Notes under the pieces: generated by a model
The model's database searches: none
What the model was told of the DNA's origin: nothing
The model's input: only the letters and a program-made list of their open reading frames with translations
Part shown: positions 50,273 through 62,313 of the stretch, piece after piece
How positions within the stretch are numbered: the first letter of the stretch is position 1
Layout: the number at the start of each line of letters is the position of its first letter
Origin: Oenanthe sinensis
Taxonomy: Eukaryota; Streptophyta; Magnoliopsida; Apiales; Apiaceae
Direction of reading: 5' to 3'
DNA: 64,000 nucleotides
Assembly: GCA_028671895.1 (NCBI GenBank)
Contig: CM053795.1
Coordinates: 12,793,501 to 12,857,500 of the forward strand
Translations under genes and position numbers: made by a program

Positions 50273-51209
50273 GACAGGTTCAAAGTTTGTTGTATGTTGT
50301 TTAATATTGGTTCGTGGGGGTTGGTAACGTCCCAGTTCCCTTGCGACGTGATTTCTTTATAGTATATTAAATGTTTTTATGTGTTGTATCCAACTTAATT
50401 ATCAATAAGAATCAGCAGATAAATTATACAGTCCAGTGGTTTGAGGTTTGGACTAATGTACGTGGTGTTTCTCTATTACTGTTGTACTTGGTTTGCAGTG
50501 TCTCTGTAAAACTTGATAATTTAAAGCGTCTTGTTATTTTACATGTACAATCCAATTATGCTATCACCCCTTAGACCGATCTTTACAGTAGTTTCTTATG
50601 ATGGCATAAATTATCCAGGGTCACCACAAACTAAAAAGATGTGAAAACACTCCAGAGGGAATTGAAAGTAACAACAATAATCCATAGCATATTCATTTTT
50701 AAAATTTTCACAATGTAACAACTGATCTATAGTCCTTCGATTCTCGCTAAATCCTTTGCCCTGTGTCTATGCTCCATCAGCTTACAGATCTCGACTAATA
50801 TTTCTCAAGGCCACTGCTAGAAATTGTGCCAGACATGTAATATAGTTGATAGAAACCTAATATTCTCAATTATTTGATTTGGAGAATAAAGTAAAAGCGG
50901 CATTCCTCTTTATATTTTTGATGCAGTTTAGCTATTATACTGAGAACACAACCTTAATCCTTATTGAAAGCAGCTAGTTCTTCCTCTTTTATTTGTGATG
51001 CAGTTTAGGCGTTTAGCAATATACAACGTGTATCCTTCTCATCTCCTTGTTTGTAGAGTTTAGCATGTTATGTCAAATAGTTAGCACAGAGCATAAGGTA
51101 CCACAGCAATTTGAAGGTTATACATTATCCAATTTAAGCTCATCTTGAAACAAAAAATATATAGTATGTGAAAGAATGAAAATTCGATATAAAATAAAAT
51201 TTGTATAGC
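50273..51209. other. Convergent intergenic region between NRS/ER and the Moco-sulfurase-like gene
   Basis: The two genes end toward each other. The DNA is AT-rich, presumably 3' UTRs and spacer; no gene or clear repeat was recognised. Confidence 0.5.
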
Positions 51210-53144
51210 TTACACCTCAATGGTCCTTTGATTGAGAGCAGTGTACCTCCATCTCTCTTTCTCCACGAAGTCTGCATCAAGGAACTTAGATGCAAATGCC
51301 CAGAGCCTGTAAATGTCTTCAAAGTTTGACAATATCCCGAGTGAAGCTGTTACAACAGATATTCTTACATGGAATTTCTCTTTCTTATTTTTCAAAAGTT
51401 TTCTGCGCTCTGGGGTTCTTGTATGCAGCAAGGAATTTCCTTCCTCGTGCCTATCTGAGAACCAAATGTTTTTCAAAAATCCAAAACCAAGTGAAATGTT
51501 GTTTCTATCAGCTAGCTTCTGTACAAGTGCAGGATCAACCTTTTCTCCTTTCCAGTCAAATATGTTAAATGCCAGGGCCCGTCCTCGGTCGAATCTTACT
51601 TTTGGCCCATATATAGTGACTAAGGGAAGCTCGAATTCTGAATGTGGGTGTTGGAGGCTCATCAATGCATTTATCAGCCAATTAATTAGGTACCTTGATC
51701 TGTTACGGAGAAGTATCAGGCCCAATGAATCTGCATGATTCAAGCCTCTAAATTCAGTATCTGAATATTCGTTACTGGTTGCGTCTCTGTTTCCAAATTG
51801 GTTTATGTCGTGGGGCTTATCTAGTTCTGTAGTTTGAAAATATGATTCTTGCTCTTGTTTTACATTGGCTTTTTGTTGTTTTTGCAGCTCGGTGATTTCT
51901 TCATTCAGCTGAAATGACACTGGACTAGAGGATGAACTTGAGACAGCTAAATCAACTTTTGTTGGTTCATCTGGTGATGGTTGATGTTTGGTATCTATGT
52001 CAAAGCTGGACGATTTGTCTAAAAACTGACCATGTCTTGTAGATGGCAAAAGACTAACAATACCTATACTCTCAGTTTTGGAACTCTTAAACACAGAAGC
52101 CCTAGATTTTTTCACAAAGAGGCAACCGAAACCTGATGGGTTTTCCCCAAAAATCATGTAAAAGGAGCAAAACAAAAAATCCGGTCTGAAGAAGGAGAGC
52201 CCTAAGGTCTCCGTGTCCTTAGCTCCTGATGCAGTAGCATCAAGCAAGACATGCCACCCATTTGCCTGTGCTATGTTTAACCATTGATATGAATACCGAG
52301 CTCCAGTCATTTTCGATTGAAGAGGAAATACAAATAAACCTCTCTTTCTGTTCTTACTTTTACTTACTAACATCTTCTTCAAGTTTTTGGAGTGGATACT
52401 CATTTTGGGCCATGAGAATTTAGCTGACATTACTTTAGCACCTTGCTGCTTGGAGCAATCAATCATCATCTCCACAGCCTCATTCTCAAAATCATAGACA
52501 GTCAGAAGCTCTCTATTTGACCAGAAAGGATAACTTTCCGCTAAAAGCTTAAAAGCAGATGATTGGTTGGCAGTGAACACCATGGAATACTCATCTTCAG
52601 AAATGTTCATAAAGCTTGTGATTCTTTTTCGTATAATAGAATCAAATTCTGATTCTTGTCCACCATAGTGTATCTTAGAGTACAAATTTGCTGACTTGTT
52701 TGAAATATGAAAGAAGGGCACACCAGAACCAATAGAATACTGCGTTGAAGGAGCAGAAGTTGATGTAGAGGCAATTAAAGTTTCAGAGTAATGGCTTTGT
52801 TTCTGGCCATATGAGAAGAGTCCATGGCCAATGTAATCAAGGCATACGTGGTTTGAGAGATGATAGTATTCTTGCTCTCGGATTTGATCAGCTTGATGAG
52901 TTTTCAGGTATTGCGGGTAAGCTTGGGTGAAATTGGAAAATAATTCTGCCAGTGAAGGTAGACTCTCATGGTTTGTGAATTGGGTGTTTGGATAAAGAGA
53001 GGAATTTGTGGAATTTGCAAATTCATACTGTGAACTCGCTGTACTTTTTGTGGTAGAACTGTGGGAGTGTAGTCTGTCAAAAGACGGATTCGTGCAAAAG
53101 CCATAAAGGCAGGTTGTGGCTTCTTTGATGCAAGGTGAATGCAT
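51210..53144 (-). CDS. Molybdenum cofactor sulfurase-like PLP-fold protein, intronless
   Basis: The single exon gives 644 aa and matches a plant family of PLP-transferase-fold proteins related to the N-terminal (NifS-like) part of Moco sulfurase, but without the MOSC domain. Recognisable parts are CLDYIGHGLFSY, FDSIIRKRITSFMNISEDEY, MVFTANQSSAFKLLAESYPF, the Asp of VLLDATASGAKD (Asp302) and ENPSGFGCLFVKK. A low-complexity Ser/Gln-rich linker near 380-470 precedes a C-terminal part with LVTIYGPKVRFDRG and VRISVVTASLGILSNFEDIY. At the place where Moco sulfurases have the PLP lysine (SFYKLFG), this protein reads SFYMIFG, with Met330. It may therefore be a pseudo-enzyme. The cellular role is unknown. 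Confidence 0.82.
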   Translation of the reverse strand: MHSPCIKEATTCLYGFCTNPSFDRLHSHSSTTKSTASSQYEFANSTNSSLYPNTQFTNHESLPSLAELFSNFTQAYPQYLKTHQADQIREQEYYHLSNHVCLDYIGHGLFSYGQKQSHYSETLIASTSTSAPSTQYSIGSGVPFFHISNKSANLYSKIHYGGQESEFDSIIRKRITSFMNISEDEYSMVFTANQSSAFKLLAESYPFWSNRELLTVYDFENEAVEMMIDCSKQQGAKVMSAKFSWPKMSIHSKNLKKMLVSKSKNRKRGLFVFPLQSKMTGARYSYQWLNIAQANGWHVLLDATASGAKDTETLGLSFFRPDFLFCSFYMIFGENPSGFGCLFVKKSRASVFKSSKTESIGIVSLLPSTRHGQFLDKSSSFDIDTKHQPSPDEPTKVDLAVSSSSSSPVSFQLNEEITELQKQQKANVKQEQESYFQTTELDKPHDINQFGNRDATSNEYSDTEFRGLNHADSLGLILLRNRSRYLINWLINALMSLQHPHSEFELPLVTIYGPKVRFDRGRALAFNIFDWKGEKVDPALVQKLADRNNISLGFGFLKNIWFSDRHEEGNSLLHTRTPERRKLLKNKKEKFHVRISVVTASLGILSNFEDIYRLWAFASKFLDADFVEKERWRYTALNQRTIEV

Positions 53145-53271
53145 CTTCTTTTATGCTCTTTAACTACACATGTCTTTATCTAGCCAAGTATCCTTTCTTT
53201 TTTCCTTCTCTGCTAGTTGTGCTTGCTTCACCTGCGGTGCTCTGTAAGGCCCTTTGAATCTTCGAGTCTTA

Positions 53272-53393
53272 GATCACCGTTTGACTAAGCTTTTTCTGAT
53301 TTTTAAATCAGAAAAATAGCTAAATTGTACTTCACGCTATGAATTTTAGCTTATAAGCCAGAAAAATAAATAAATTAGTCAAACAGATTCTTA
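53272..53393. mobile_element. Small MITE-like foldback
   Basis: Inverted ends ACCGTTTGACTAA and TTAGTCAAACAG enclose an inner palindrome TTTTTCTGATTTTTAAATCA. About 120 bp in all; the family is unknown and the borders approximate. Confidence 0.4.
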
Positions 53394-53942
53394 GACCCGT
53401 GATTTGTTGTGCGTTTACAAAAAATGGTCCAAAATTATACTCATTATAACAACTAAGTGCAAAACTATAGTAATCCTTATTCATTCATCCATCGTAATCT
53501 GCTCTTAAGAATTTTCTGCTTGTTTTTAGGTTAATCAAAGTTCTATCTACATTCTTCCTTTGAATATCTCGTAGTTGACCAATCACATGTATCCTTATGA
53601 ACAGGTCGTCTGAGTCTCCTCATTAGATGAACAGAAACTTGTACAATGCATCTTAATTCTATTAATATTCTCACTAAATATGTAGGAGAGAATTCTGATT
53701 AGTTAGTCAAATTATAGATGGATTTGATGTTTTTGGCAGATGTAGAAACCTGAAAAAATGCAGACCATCTTTTTGTAGTGGGCAGGGGCCACGACAGGCA
53801 GAAGCTGATCTCGACCTATGGTCCAGGGTTCCTAGCTCTTACGTATAATTGTCTATCATCACATGCAGATTCTCCCACTTGTCAAGACTCTCCAACTTTT
53901 TAATACACAATATTTATAATTTCTAATCAGCATTATTTCTTG

Positions 53943-53956
53943 CCCCCCCCCCCCCC
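53943..53956. repeat. Poly(C) run, 14 bp
   Basis: A pure C homopolymer in otherwise AT-rich DNA. Its length could vary between individuals or reflect sequencing error. Confidence 0.9.
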
Positions 53957-55208
53957 AATTCAAAAAAGCAAGCCATATACTCCATATATATAATTTGCAT
54001 GTCATTTGCAATTTGTAGGGTTGCAGCATATCTGTAGGGTTAACAGCTGGGATACCATCTAAAGGATCAACCAAAAATTGTAGTGCTTTGCTGACTAGTG
54101 AGTTTACTCTTACAAAAACTTGCACATTTTTCAGTAATATGATTGTAGTTTTTGCTATAGAGCCTGCTGGAGTTGATAATTATTGGTAAGGTGAATAGAA
54201 CACTTGAAAGAAACCATGAAGATTTGATGATGATAAGGACTGAAACTGTTGTAACCAGATAGGCAGATAAACTAGCTTGAAGTATAGGGCACTGTCGTTT
54301 TAAGGCTCTTCAAGTCCCTGCTGTTACGGCAATAACTAAATTAATGTTAAGTTTCCAGAAGTTGAATCTTGCAGTGTGAATAAACATTTCCAACCACTTT
54401 CTGTCTTCAATGGTGAAAGTATTGAATTTGGACTATTGTATAATCACATGATTATGGATTGATAATAACAATTATTGTATGATACCAATAACTAATTGAT
54501 TGCTTTTAATTATATACTATTACCAACAAAGAGGAGAGTGTAATAGTGTATAAGCTCTCTTATTAATGGTGTTCCGAAAGAATACTATCAAATTTTATTT
54601 CTATCGGCAATGTTAAACAAACTGAAGGCAACAAATCTAATTCTAATTGTATTGCTTTAAAAGCAGGCATTGGGAGAATAATTCGATTGAAGCAGTCAAT
54701 AGTTCATGATATTAGCTAGTTTCCTTGAACATGCTCTAACAGCCTAACGCAATTTTTAGAAGTATCTTCCTTACTTTCAAACAATTGCGAAACAATTTTT
54801 TGAAAGATCTAGCGCATTTTATCAAAAAAATGGTCACTAAATTTCCAATATCTAACTCATTATAAAGTTTACATTGCCTTAACAATATTCAACTTTTTTT
54901 TATCAAAGACCGGAAATTTTTTATTGATTTATCGAGATTATTTAGAGTTAAAAATACATTATGTTGAATACGGAAAATAAAAATCAATTTACAAGGTTAT
55001 TCATTTAATTGATTTCTATAAATAAATAAATATTGAAGGAAACTATGAACTATCTAACTTTAAGAATGTACTACACTTATCTATTATTACATGGAAATCA
55101 AAACCAGAAGGCAGATTTAACAAATAAGAAATTATAGATAGGAAAAAGGATGAAACTACAAGATCATAGTTTGGGACCAGAGAACATGCCATCGTACAAG
55201 GTATAGCT

Positions 55209-58200
55209 TCAATATAGTGAGTTGTAGGTATAGCATGTGGCGATGATTGATGATACACAGATGACAAGTGAAGGAACTAGAGTGATATTGAGAAGCCTAC
55301 TCTCTCCCAAGTACCCTGCCAGGGTTATTGTCGCATCTGCAATCACTCGAGCAATTGTCCCTGCTTCCGTTGACAGCAGCCCACCATTGTATGTGCCACG
55401 AGCAAGTCTCGATGACATGACCCGAGAGAGAAGTGACAAGTTGACACCTGGGATTGAAGCCATATTATAGCAAGAACAACGTATATTACATATGCATTCA
55501 ATTACACAGAAATATGATTCAGGCTTTTTTATCCTATTTATCTAGAAAGGGAGATTCAAACCCATGTATATTAGGTAGAAATAGCAAGAAAAAATTCTAA
55601 ATGATATATAATTAAAATCTAAATATATATAGATTACCTTCCAAAACTTCAGCAGAGACGAACATTATGAGTCCTGACAGGACATATTGTGGCACAGAAT
55701 ATGCCACAAAGACATGGAAGCTTAGGAGTATGCCCACACAAACCATAATCTCAGATGCCAATAAAATTTGCCTGCATGCAGAGGATAAGTTCGGATCAGA
55801 AGTTAATTCTTCATCTTAAAACTACTTATGAGCACTACTAATCAAGTAGAAAAACTGTTATATTTTAATCTTGAGAATCTGCCATATAACAATAATTTAG
55901 CTCCATGAGCATTCAATTTTATAACAAGAAAACTGTGCCTACACTAGGGATGCAACTAGGGTGTGCCACGCAGGAATGGCTGCCATTTACAACTCCGGAA
56001 CACCCATAAAATTAGTTCCACACTAACAAAATTTCGATATTGTTCTTATAATATTTGTAATTTAATAATAAAATTTTGTAATGTTCAAATCTCTCACCCA
56101 ATATACATATATATGTGTAGGATTTATAATTGTATTGGTCTGCTAAAATCACTATGAATTTTAAATATTTAATACAGAAATTAGACTATTTTATAAGTTT
56201 TTATACTTTACAAAAATTTTAAATTATTAATTTTTTTAATATACAGTAATATTTATACATTGTTGGTATACAAGTTGATAAAAGTTTTTTCCCCCAACCC
56301 TGCGATCCAGGCTGCCCCACACCTAAATTAGGGAAGTAAGAAAAGTGGGTAGCCACAGCCTTAATTTTCCTTGGATACCACAAAGAATGGAATGACTCTT
56401 ACAATGCCTAAAATCTACAAGGTCGCCTTATCAGAACATACTGATATATTTCCAATCTTCTACTACATCTGATTTATGAAACTATAATGCATCCTGCTCA
56501 ATCACTGAATTTGCTAGTGAGGCCACATGAGGAGAGTGTTAAGGTTGGTGCTAAGTGCAAACAGCAAATAATTTAGAAAATAAACTTTTTTCATACTGTT
56601 TCAATTATAAAAAAAAAACATGACTTTAAACATTAACAATGGCAATAAAATTTCATGGAGTAAATATAATGCTTGCATTGTTTAGAATATTACCTGTCTT
56701 CGAACATATTGCTTACATAGCTCCCAACAACGATGTTTACTGGAAGAACTGTTAGTCCAATGCATGCAAGAAATACTGCAACTTTGCTGGTAGACCAACT
56801 GAAATAGTATGTAGTGACAACACTGGATTCGGAGAGTAAAATCTCCATCGCATACTTAAGCATGAAGTATATCAATAATTGAACCTAAAAAGACAATTGT
56901 ATAATGTGTTAGAACTTGACACCATATAAAAGGTAATAGTGCCACACTGCCACAGTAACCATAACATAAGAGATACAATAATTACAATCACAATCCTCTT
57001 CAGTTTGCTGAAGAAGCTAAAGTCATTAAAAGTCTCTGAAACCCGAACGCTCAAGAAATCGGTTGGACAGGCCACACACATATATCTATGTTAAGTCCAG
57101 AAATAGAAGTGAAGGCTAAGAAACATACACATACCTTTACTGAAGGAGTAAGTAATCTATATGCGGATCTCATAGAATTGGCTGGTCTACGAGAGTCCTC
57201 CGGAGCTTCTTCACTTGCATCATATTCTTGATCTCCATCATAATCATCCTCTTGCTGATTGTCAGCTGAAGTCAAGAGCAATGGTTGAGCAAGACCCTTT
57301 TCAAGCTCTTCATTCTCTGTCGGACCTGTAGTTTTTACGTAAATCCCTTAATCAGATAATTTGTAACTTTAAATAAAGCATAAAATGAGAATAGTTATAA
57401 TAGAGGTATCAATATTTGGGATCTTAAACATACTGCACTGGAATTCTTAGTATCACTCGTAAAAAAACTATGCATAGTAGTATGACCATTTAGTATGATA
57501 AAATCATATATTTTGAATCTGCAGAACTGGCAAGGGCTTGCCCTCTCTCTCTCTATATATATATATAGCTTCAGGGAGCCTGAAGCCCACTTTAAGTAAA
57601 AGATAATTCTTCAGTTTCTTTTTGGAAAGATAATATATATGTTGCATTTAGAAATAAATTACAACAGATAGCAAAATGAAACTTTCTACGAACCAGCATT
57701 AACTTCTTGTGGAATATCATTCTCCTCACTCAGGAGAGCAGGTTCTCTAAATGAAATCCACAACCATACCAGATAAAATAACCATGCCCCAGACATAACC
57801 CAGCCAGGCAGAGTATTTTGATTGATGGTGAGCTTGAAAATTTTGAAATTAGTTTGAAGTACACCAGCAAGTGCAGGGCCACATGCCATTCCAAGAGCAC
57901 TGGCACTAACAAATCCTGCTGAAGCCTGCATTCGGATTTTAAGTGGTACACAATCACTAATATAGCGACGATTCACCGCTCTAGCTGACCCTAACCTGCA
58001 ATAAGGAAAAGGGGGTAAACGAATAAGATATTATTGAGTTATAAGCTTCAACTAGGAGTGAACAGTCCTGTGGCTGAAAGCCACCAGTGTAACATAGATA
58101 TTCAAGTTAGAAAAATCTATAATATGGATGAAAACATATAAGACGCAAAACTCATCAAAGGTCCTGCACAAGTTCTAAGAAGTATCTGATCTGCTTGCCT

Positions 58201-61064
58201 TGCTAAAGTCAGAAATAACTTTCTAATATATTCTGTTTGATCAAGTAACTAACAACCAAACACATTCACATCTACTTTAGAAAACTGTCAGTAATTCACA
58301 ATAGAATTAGGACATTTCTATGGTACAGTCAGTGTCTAAAAGAATTTGAGGCGGAACATCATTAACTGCAAGTTATCATGCAAAAAAGCACGGAAGATTG
58401 TTTCACCCTGACTATCTTCTAGTTATGTGCATCAAGCAAGTAATGCTATGCTGTATAGATTATTAACTCTGCTCCGGCATTTTCCTTGAGTACTCAAACG
58501 AATATAAAATCTAAATACACACACATGCACATGTTTACAACATTGCATGATCTATCACTTGTAAATAAAAGCATATTTAAGACTCTGAACCACTTAAATA
58601 CACCAGATTATGTGGACCTGAGACATAATATATGTAACAAACAGTAAGTGTATTTAACATTTTAACCAAACAGGATGTAATCTTTTAATATTTAAATTGT
58701 TACCTAATAGTGGAAATTGTATATATATATATATATATAAATACAAGAAAGTTAAACTAATCCTTAGCAATAAAATGTGATTCATGTCGTTTAACGTAAA
58801 TCCTCTGTGTATCAGTATGTGTAACTGTGTATGCATGCACATACCTAGTGTGTATAGAGAGAGAGACAGAGAGACTTACCCACAAAATAGACGTCCAAGT
58901 ATAAGGATTGCTATTGAGTTGAAGTCATAAGCAAGTGCATACATAACATTTCCCACAAAAAGAACAATGCTGCTGAACACAAGGGGTCTGAAGTAAGATT
59001 TGTTAGACCAGGCACTGAAATAAACTGATGAAAAGACTTGTGCAACAGCCATTGCACCAATCACAATCCCGCAGACTGTTGCTGCAGCACCCAAGCTCAT
59101 TGAGTAGTCATCTGCTGTAGGAACGATAATATATGTATTGACCATATAGAGAAATGTGTTGGCTAGGTTCAACAGAAGAGACATAAAATGGTATCTATCA
59201 TCATCAATTTGTTCTTCAGAAGGAGTAGGTAACTCCTCTTGTTGCATAATAAGTGCATGCTGACCCAAGAATTCTAGAAAATTGGTTGAGTGGTTTAAAC
59301 GGTCTGCTGCCACTTTTATAGAGTCAATCACAGAATCCTGCAGATTAACTTCCTTGTTAGCAGATAATATGACGAATTGCTTCCTGTTCATTTAAAGAAA
59401 AATATGGGGAATTTGGAGAAAGACATAGGTTCACATAAATAAAACCTGGAGTGGAAGAGTGGGCTCATCATATATAGATAAGTAGCTCCCTTGACGATCC
59501 TGCAGATCTGAAAGATTGCGAGATATGGCTCCTACAACAGCACCTAACCCCTGCGAGTTTTACTGACTTTGAGAGCTCACTCTTAGCTGTGTTATTTTCA
59601 AGAAGCCATAGTACAGGAATATCTAATCTAGCCCTCAAAATATATATCATTAATGCAGAGAGTACAATAAGAAGATTAGTAAATCTAAATCATATGGAGA
59701 GAGCTAAATGACTAAACAAGTCTACCATAAAGAACCACCTAAGAGCACATCGATTGAGTTGATTACCACATGCTTGAACACTTGCTGAAGCTGCGAATAA
59801 GGATGATTTGCACGAGTTTTGACATAATAATTGGTGAATTTATAGCCGAAACGTTTGTCAAACTTCTTCAGGATCTTACGCAGACCAATAGCATTAATCT
59901 CAATAAAAAATAGAAGCTTTAACAGATCCCTCCCCACGTCTCTGTAAGCTTCTCGCAGTTCACATATCTTGGATATATCTGGTTGCTCTTGAAGAGCTTC
60001 CGGCTGCACTCCGAGTGCAGCGATCCGACTTGCAAGTACCCCTTGTTGTTCCAATAGGAAAAGTACAATCTTTTCAATCTACAGTGAAATAACCACAAAC
60101 AAAGAAATGCAATTTGTCTTACACACAAAAAAAAAGGCACCGACAGAAAACTACAAATAATTATAAGTTATAAGGTGAAGCTTAGAGATCACTTATATTT
60201 ATATTATTCACCAAGTTTAAAATTCTAAATTTCCAATATATTTCAAAGTGTATCATAAACAAACTTTTACAAGGACAGAAATCTCGAATGTAGCCAATAA
60301 CAACTTTTTCGTTACAGCTTTGTGAATTATACATATACAAAAAGCATCATTGACCAAAATTTATACTATTTTTTGGAACTGTTAAATATTAACAAGAAAG
60401 TTTGCTCCGAACTATTTATCTGAATGGTAGTTGGCCATGATCTGCTTCTTAAATCATAAATGTCCTTGATACTTGTCTGTTGTCTCCCTATACGACTTCT
60501 TATTCTGGAATTTATATATAAGAAATTACAGAATCCGGTTACAAATATTTTGCTTGGACTTGGAAGAGTAAATTCATCACTATATCTTACTTGTTCATCC
60601 AGCATTCTTGAGAAATCCTTGAGCACATGTCTACGATCAAGTGCTGCGACTTCAATCTGGCGAGCATATTGTTTGACTCTTTTCTTCATTAATTTGTAGT
60701 TGATGTAGTATCTGAAATGCACTGAATGTGTCACAAATTCAACTTAAAAAATATAAGTATGTTATAACAGTTTGGTATATATACGAAGCATGTATCAGAC
60801 TGAACTCTGTGGCTATAGCAGTACAAGTGGATAGTATATTTCTAGCCAATACATCTTTTTCTTTCCCAAAGTATAGCAACTATATGACCATCAAACAAAA
60901 ACCTCTTTAAAAATAAATATTATTGAAAGCCTTATTTTCTTGATCCATTACGAAAATCAGTGTCTGAAGCAAAATGCAAGCCTCACACAGGTGAAGTTAC
61001 ATTAAATATACCCTTGCCATTCTTGTATTTGCCTATCCTTCAACTTTTTCCCAAATGCAACCAT
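55209..61064 (-). CDS. PHT5: SPX-MFS vacuolar phosphate transporter (PHT5/VPT)
   Basis: PHT5 proteins move phosphate into the vacuole and sense phosphate status through an SPX domain that binds inositol pyrophosphates. Ten coding exons, read right to left: 61012-61064, 60591-60711, 59767-60078, 59446-59550, 58880-59337, 57694-57995, 57135-57325, 56694-56884, 55638-55771 and 55209-55447. All are GT-AG, giving 701 aa, against about 700 in the family. The SPX domain begins MVAFGKKLKDRQIQEWQGYY with YKLMKKRVKQYA and the basic KILKKFDKRF patch. The MFS part has about ten or more membrane helices (LANTFLYMVNTYIIVPTADD, CGIVIGAMAVAQVFSS, VNRRYISDCVPLKIRMQASA). A long acidic loop (DDYDGDQEYDASEEAPED) lies in the middle. 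It ends CTYNSLY, as in Arabidopsis PHT5 members. Which of the paralogues it is cannot be decided. Confidence 0.93.
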
Positions 61065-61953
61065 CTTTCACTGCATCCACAAAACCGTGAAAACAATAAG
61101 GAAAATATATTTCCTCCCTGAGCAGGGTGCGCCTATAATTATTTAATAAGGAACTATACTTCAGATGAAAAGGAAAGTGGAGATCAGTAGGCCAAGAAGA
61201 AAACTTGTTAACATTCAGCTTAGTGTTACAGCAAGAGGTTCAAGTGTCAAATTATTCACAGCATGAAATTAATCAAAACCAATCGACTAATTCTGAAAAA
61301 TATCAAGAATTGTCGATTCTTTTTATTCAAGAATCACCATTTTCACAATGGGGGAGTCTGAATTGTTAATGAGGATGGAAATGCGGAAACAGGAACAAAA
61401 ACAATTTGGTCTCGGAACACCAACACATGAGAATAACAAATTCCAATTTTCTATTTACGAGGATGAAATAGCATAAACAAACTTATTTTCTATTTATGAG
61501 GATGAAATAGCATAAACAAACTTATGCCAACATAAAGCCAATATAGCAACTCAAGTCAATATAATCAGGATACAGAATATACACTGACTATTTAGGCAAA
61601 AGAGAAAAAAGTGTACTACTTTATTGAGAATAATTAAACATTAAATTTTAACCCCACGTTTTAGTTGATGCAAAATGAGTGAATTATAAAACAAACAGTT
61701 GATTTCACTTTCCACATAATCACAAACACAAAATTTTCCATGTCCTCTAAAAAAACATCGCATTTAAACCATACAAAAAAAATATCCACTTTATACAGAC
61801 AAATATAACTAAGAAAAGTACAATTCAGAACAACTAGTAATTACTCATCACTCAGTAGATATAGATACAGAATCACATATGTATATATAATAATACTTGT
61901 GTGTGTGTGTGTGTGAATTAATTACAATGAGCAAAAGAACCAATACCTGAAGA

Positions 61954-61973
61954 GTGTGTGTGTGTGTGTGTGT
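61954..61973. repeat. (GT)n microsatellite
   Basis: A run of about 10 GT units; a shorter (GT)n run lies at about 61899-61915. Both are inside the probable PHT5 leader intron. Confidence 0.9.
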
Positions 61974-62193
61974 ATAATATACACACAGGAAGATAGAGGG
62001 AGTAGTGTGAAGGGAAGCAGTTAGATGAGCATCAACAAACAAGAGAGATTGAACAAGCCTTCTGCACCTGCAAGCTAATAATATTTCAGATTTTAAATTC
62101 ATCATCAAAATAAATTATATATATAATATACCCACAACAGAGCATGAAATTATAATTAATATTATAATCAAGTACAGAATCTCAGTTAATATT

Positions 62194-62198
<5 letters not shown>

Positions 62199-62224
<26 letters not shown>
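62199..62224. repeat. (GA)n microsatellite at the PHT5 leader donor
   Basis: About 13 GA units, which read as CT on the gene strand, begin only a few bases inside the probable leader intron, right after GTAAAATC. Confidence 0.9.
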
Positions 62225-62300
62225 TTTTACCTCTCTGGACTAAGCTCGAGTTTGTTCCAACCTAACCTCTCTGTAATCACGCATTACACACACACTAGAA

Positions 62301-62313
62301 CGTATATATAGCC
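62301..62313 (-). promoter_or_regulatory. Putative TATA box of PHT5
   Basis: On the minus strand the sequence GGCTATATATACG lies about 70 bp upstream of the probable leader donor. This is a sensible place for a TATA box, with transcription starting near 62275. Inference from position and motif only. Confidence 0.5.

Larger units (their letters stand above)
53145..55208. other. Intergenic region between the Moco-sulfurase-like gene and PHT5
   Basis: This 2 kb contains the upstream region of the minus-strand Moco-sulfurase-like gene and the 3' region of PHT5. A small foldback (about 53272-53393) has ends CACCGTTTGACTAAG and TTAGTCAAACAG and looks MITE-like. A 14 bp C run sits at 53943-53956. 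The rest is AT-rich, with no gene seen. Confidence 0.45.
61065..62275 (-). promoter_or_regulatory. PHT5 5' leader with probable leader intron
   Basis: The six bases before the ATG are preceded by a good acceptor (GGATGCAG just above 61070). A matching donor, CCAGAGAG|GTAAAATC, lies at 62230/62231, so a leader intron of about 1.16 kb (61071-62230) is likely. A possible extra leader exon lies near 62030-62070. The putative intron contains GT and GA microsatellites. Splicing of the leader is inferred, not proven. Confidence 0.5.

Noticed and set aside
56872..57081. 69-codon minus-strand frame between PHT5 exons
   Set aside because: The flanking exons join in phase without it (57135 to 56884) and give the conserved SVKVQLLIYFM junction, so it is intronic.
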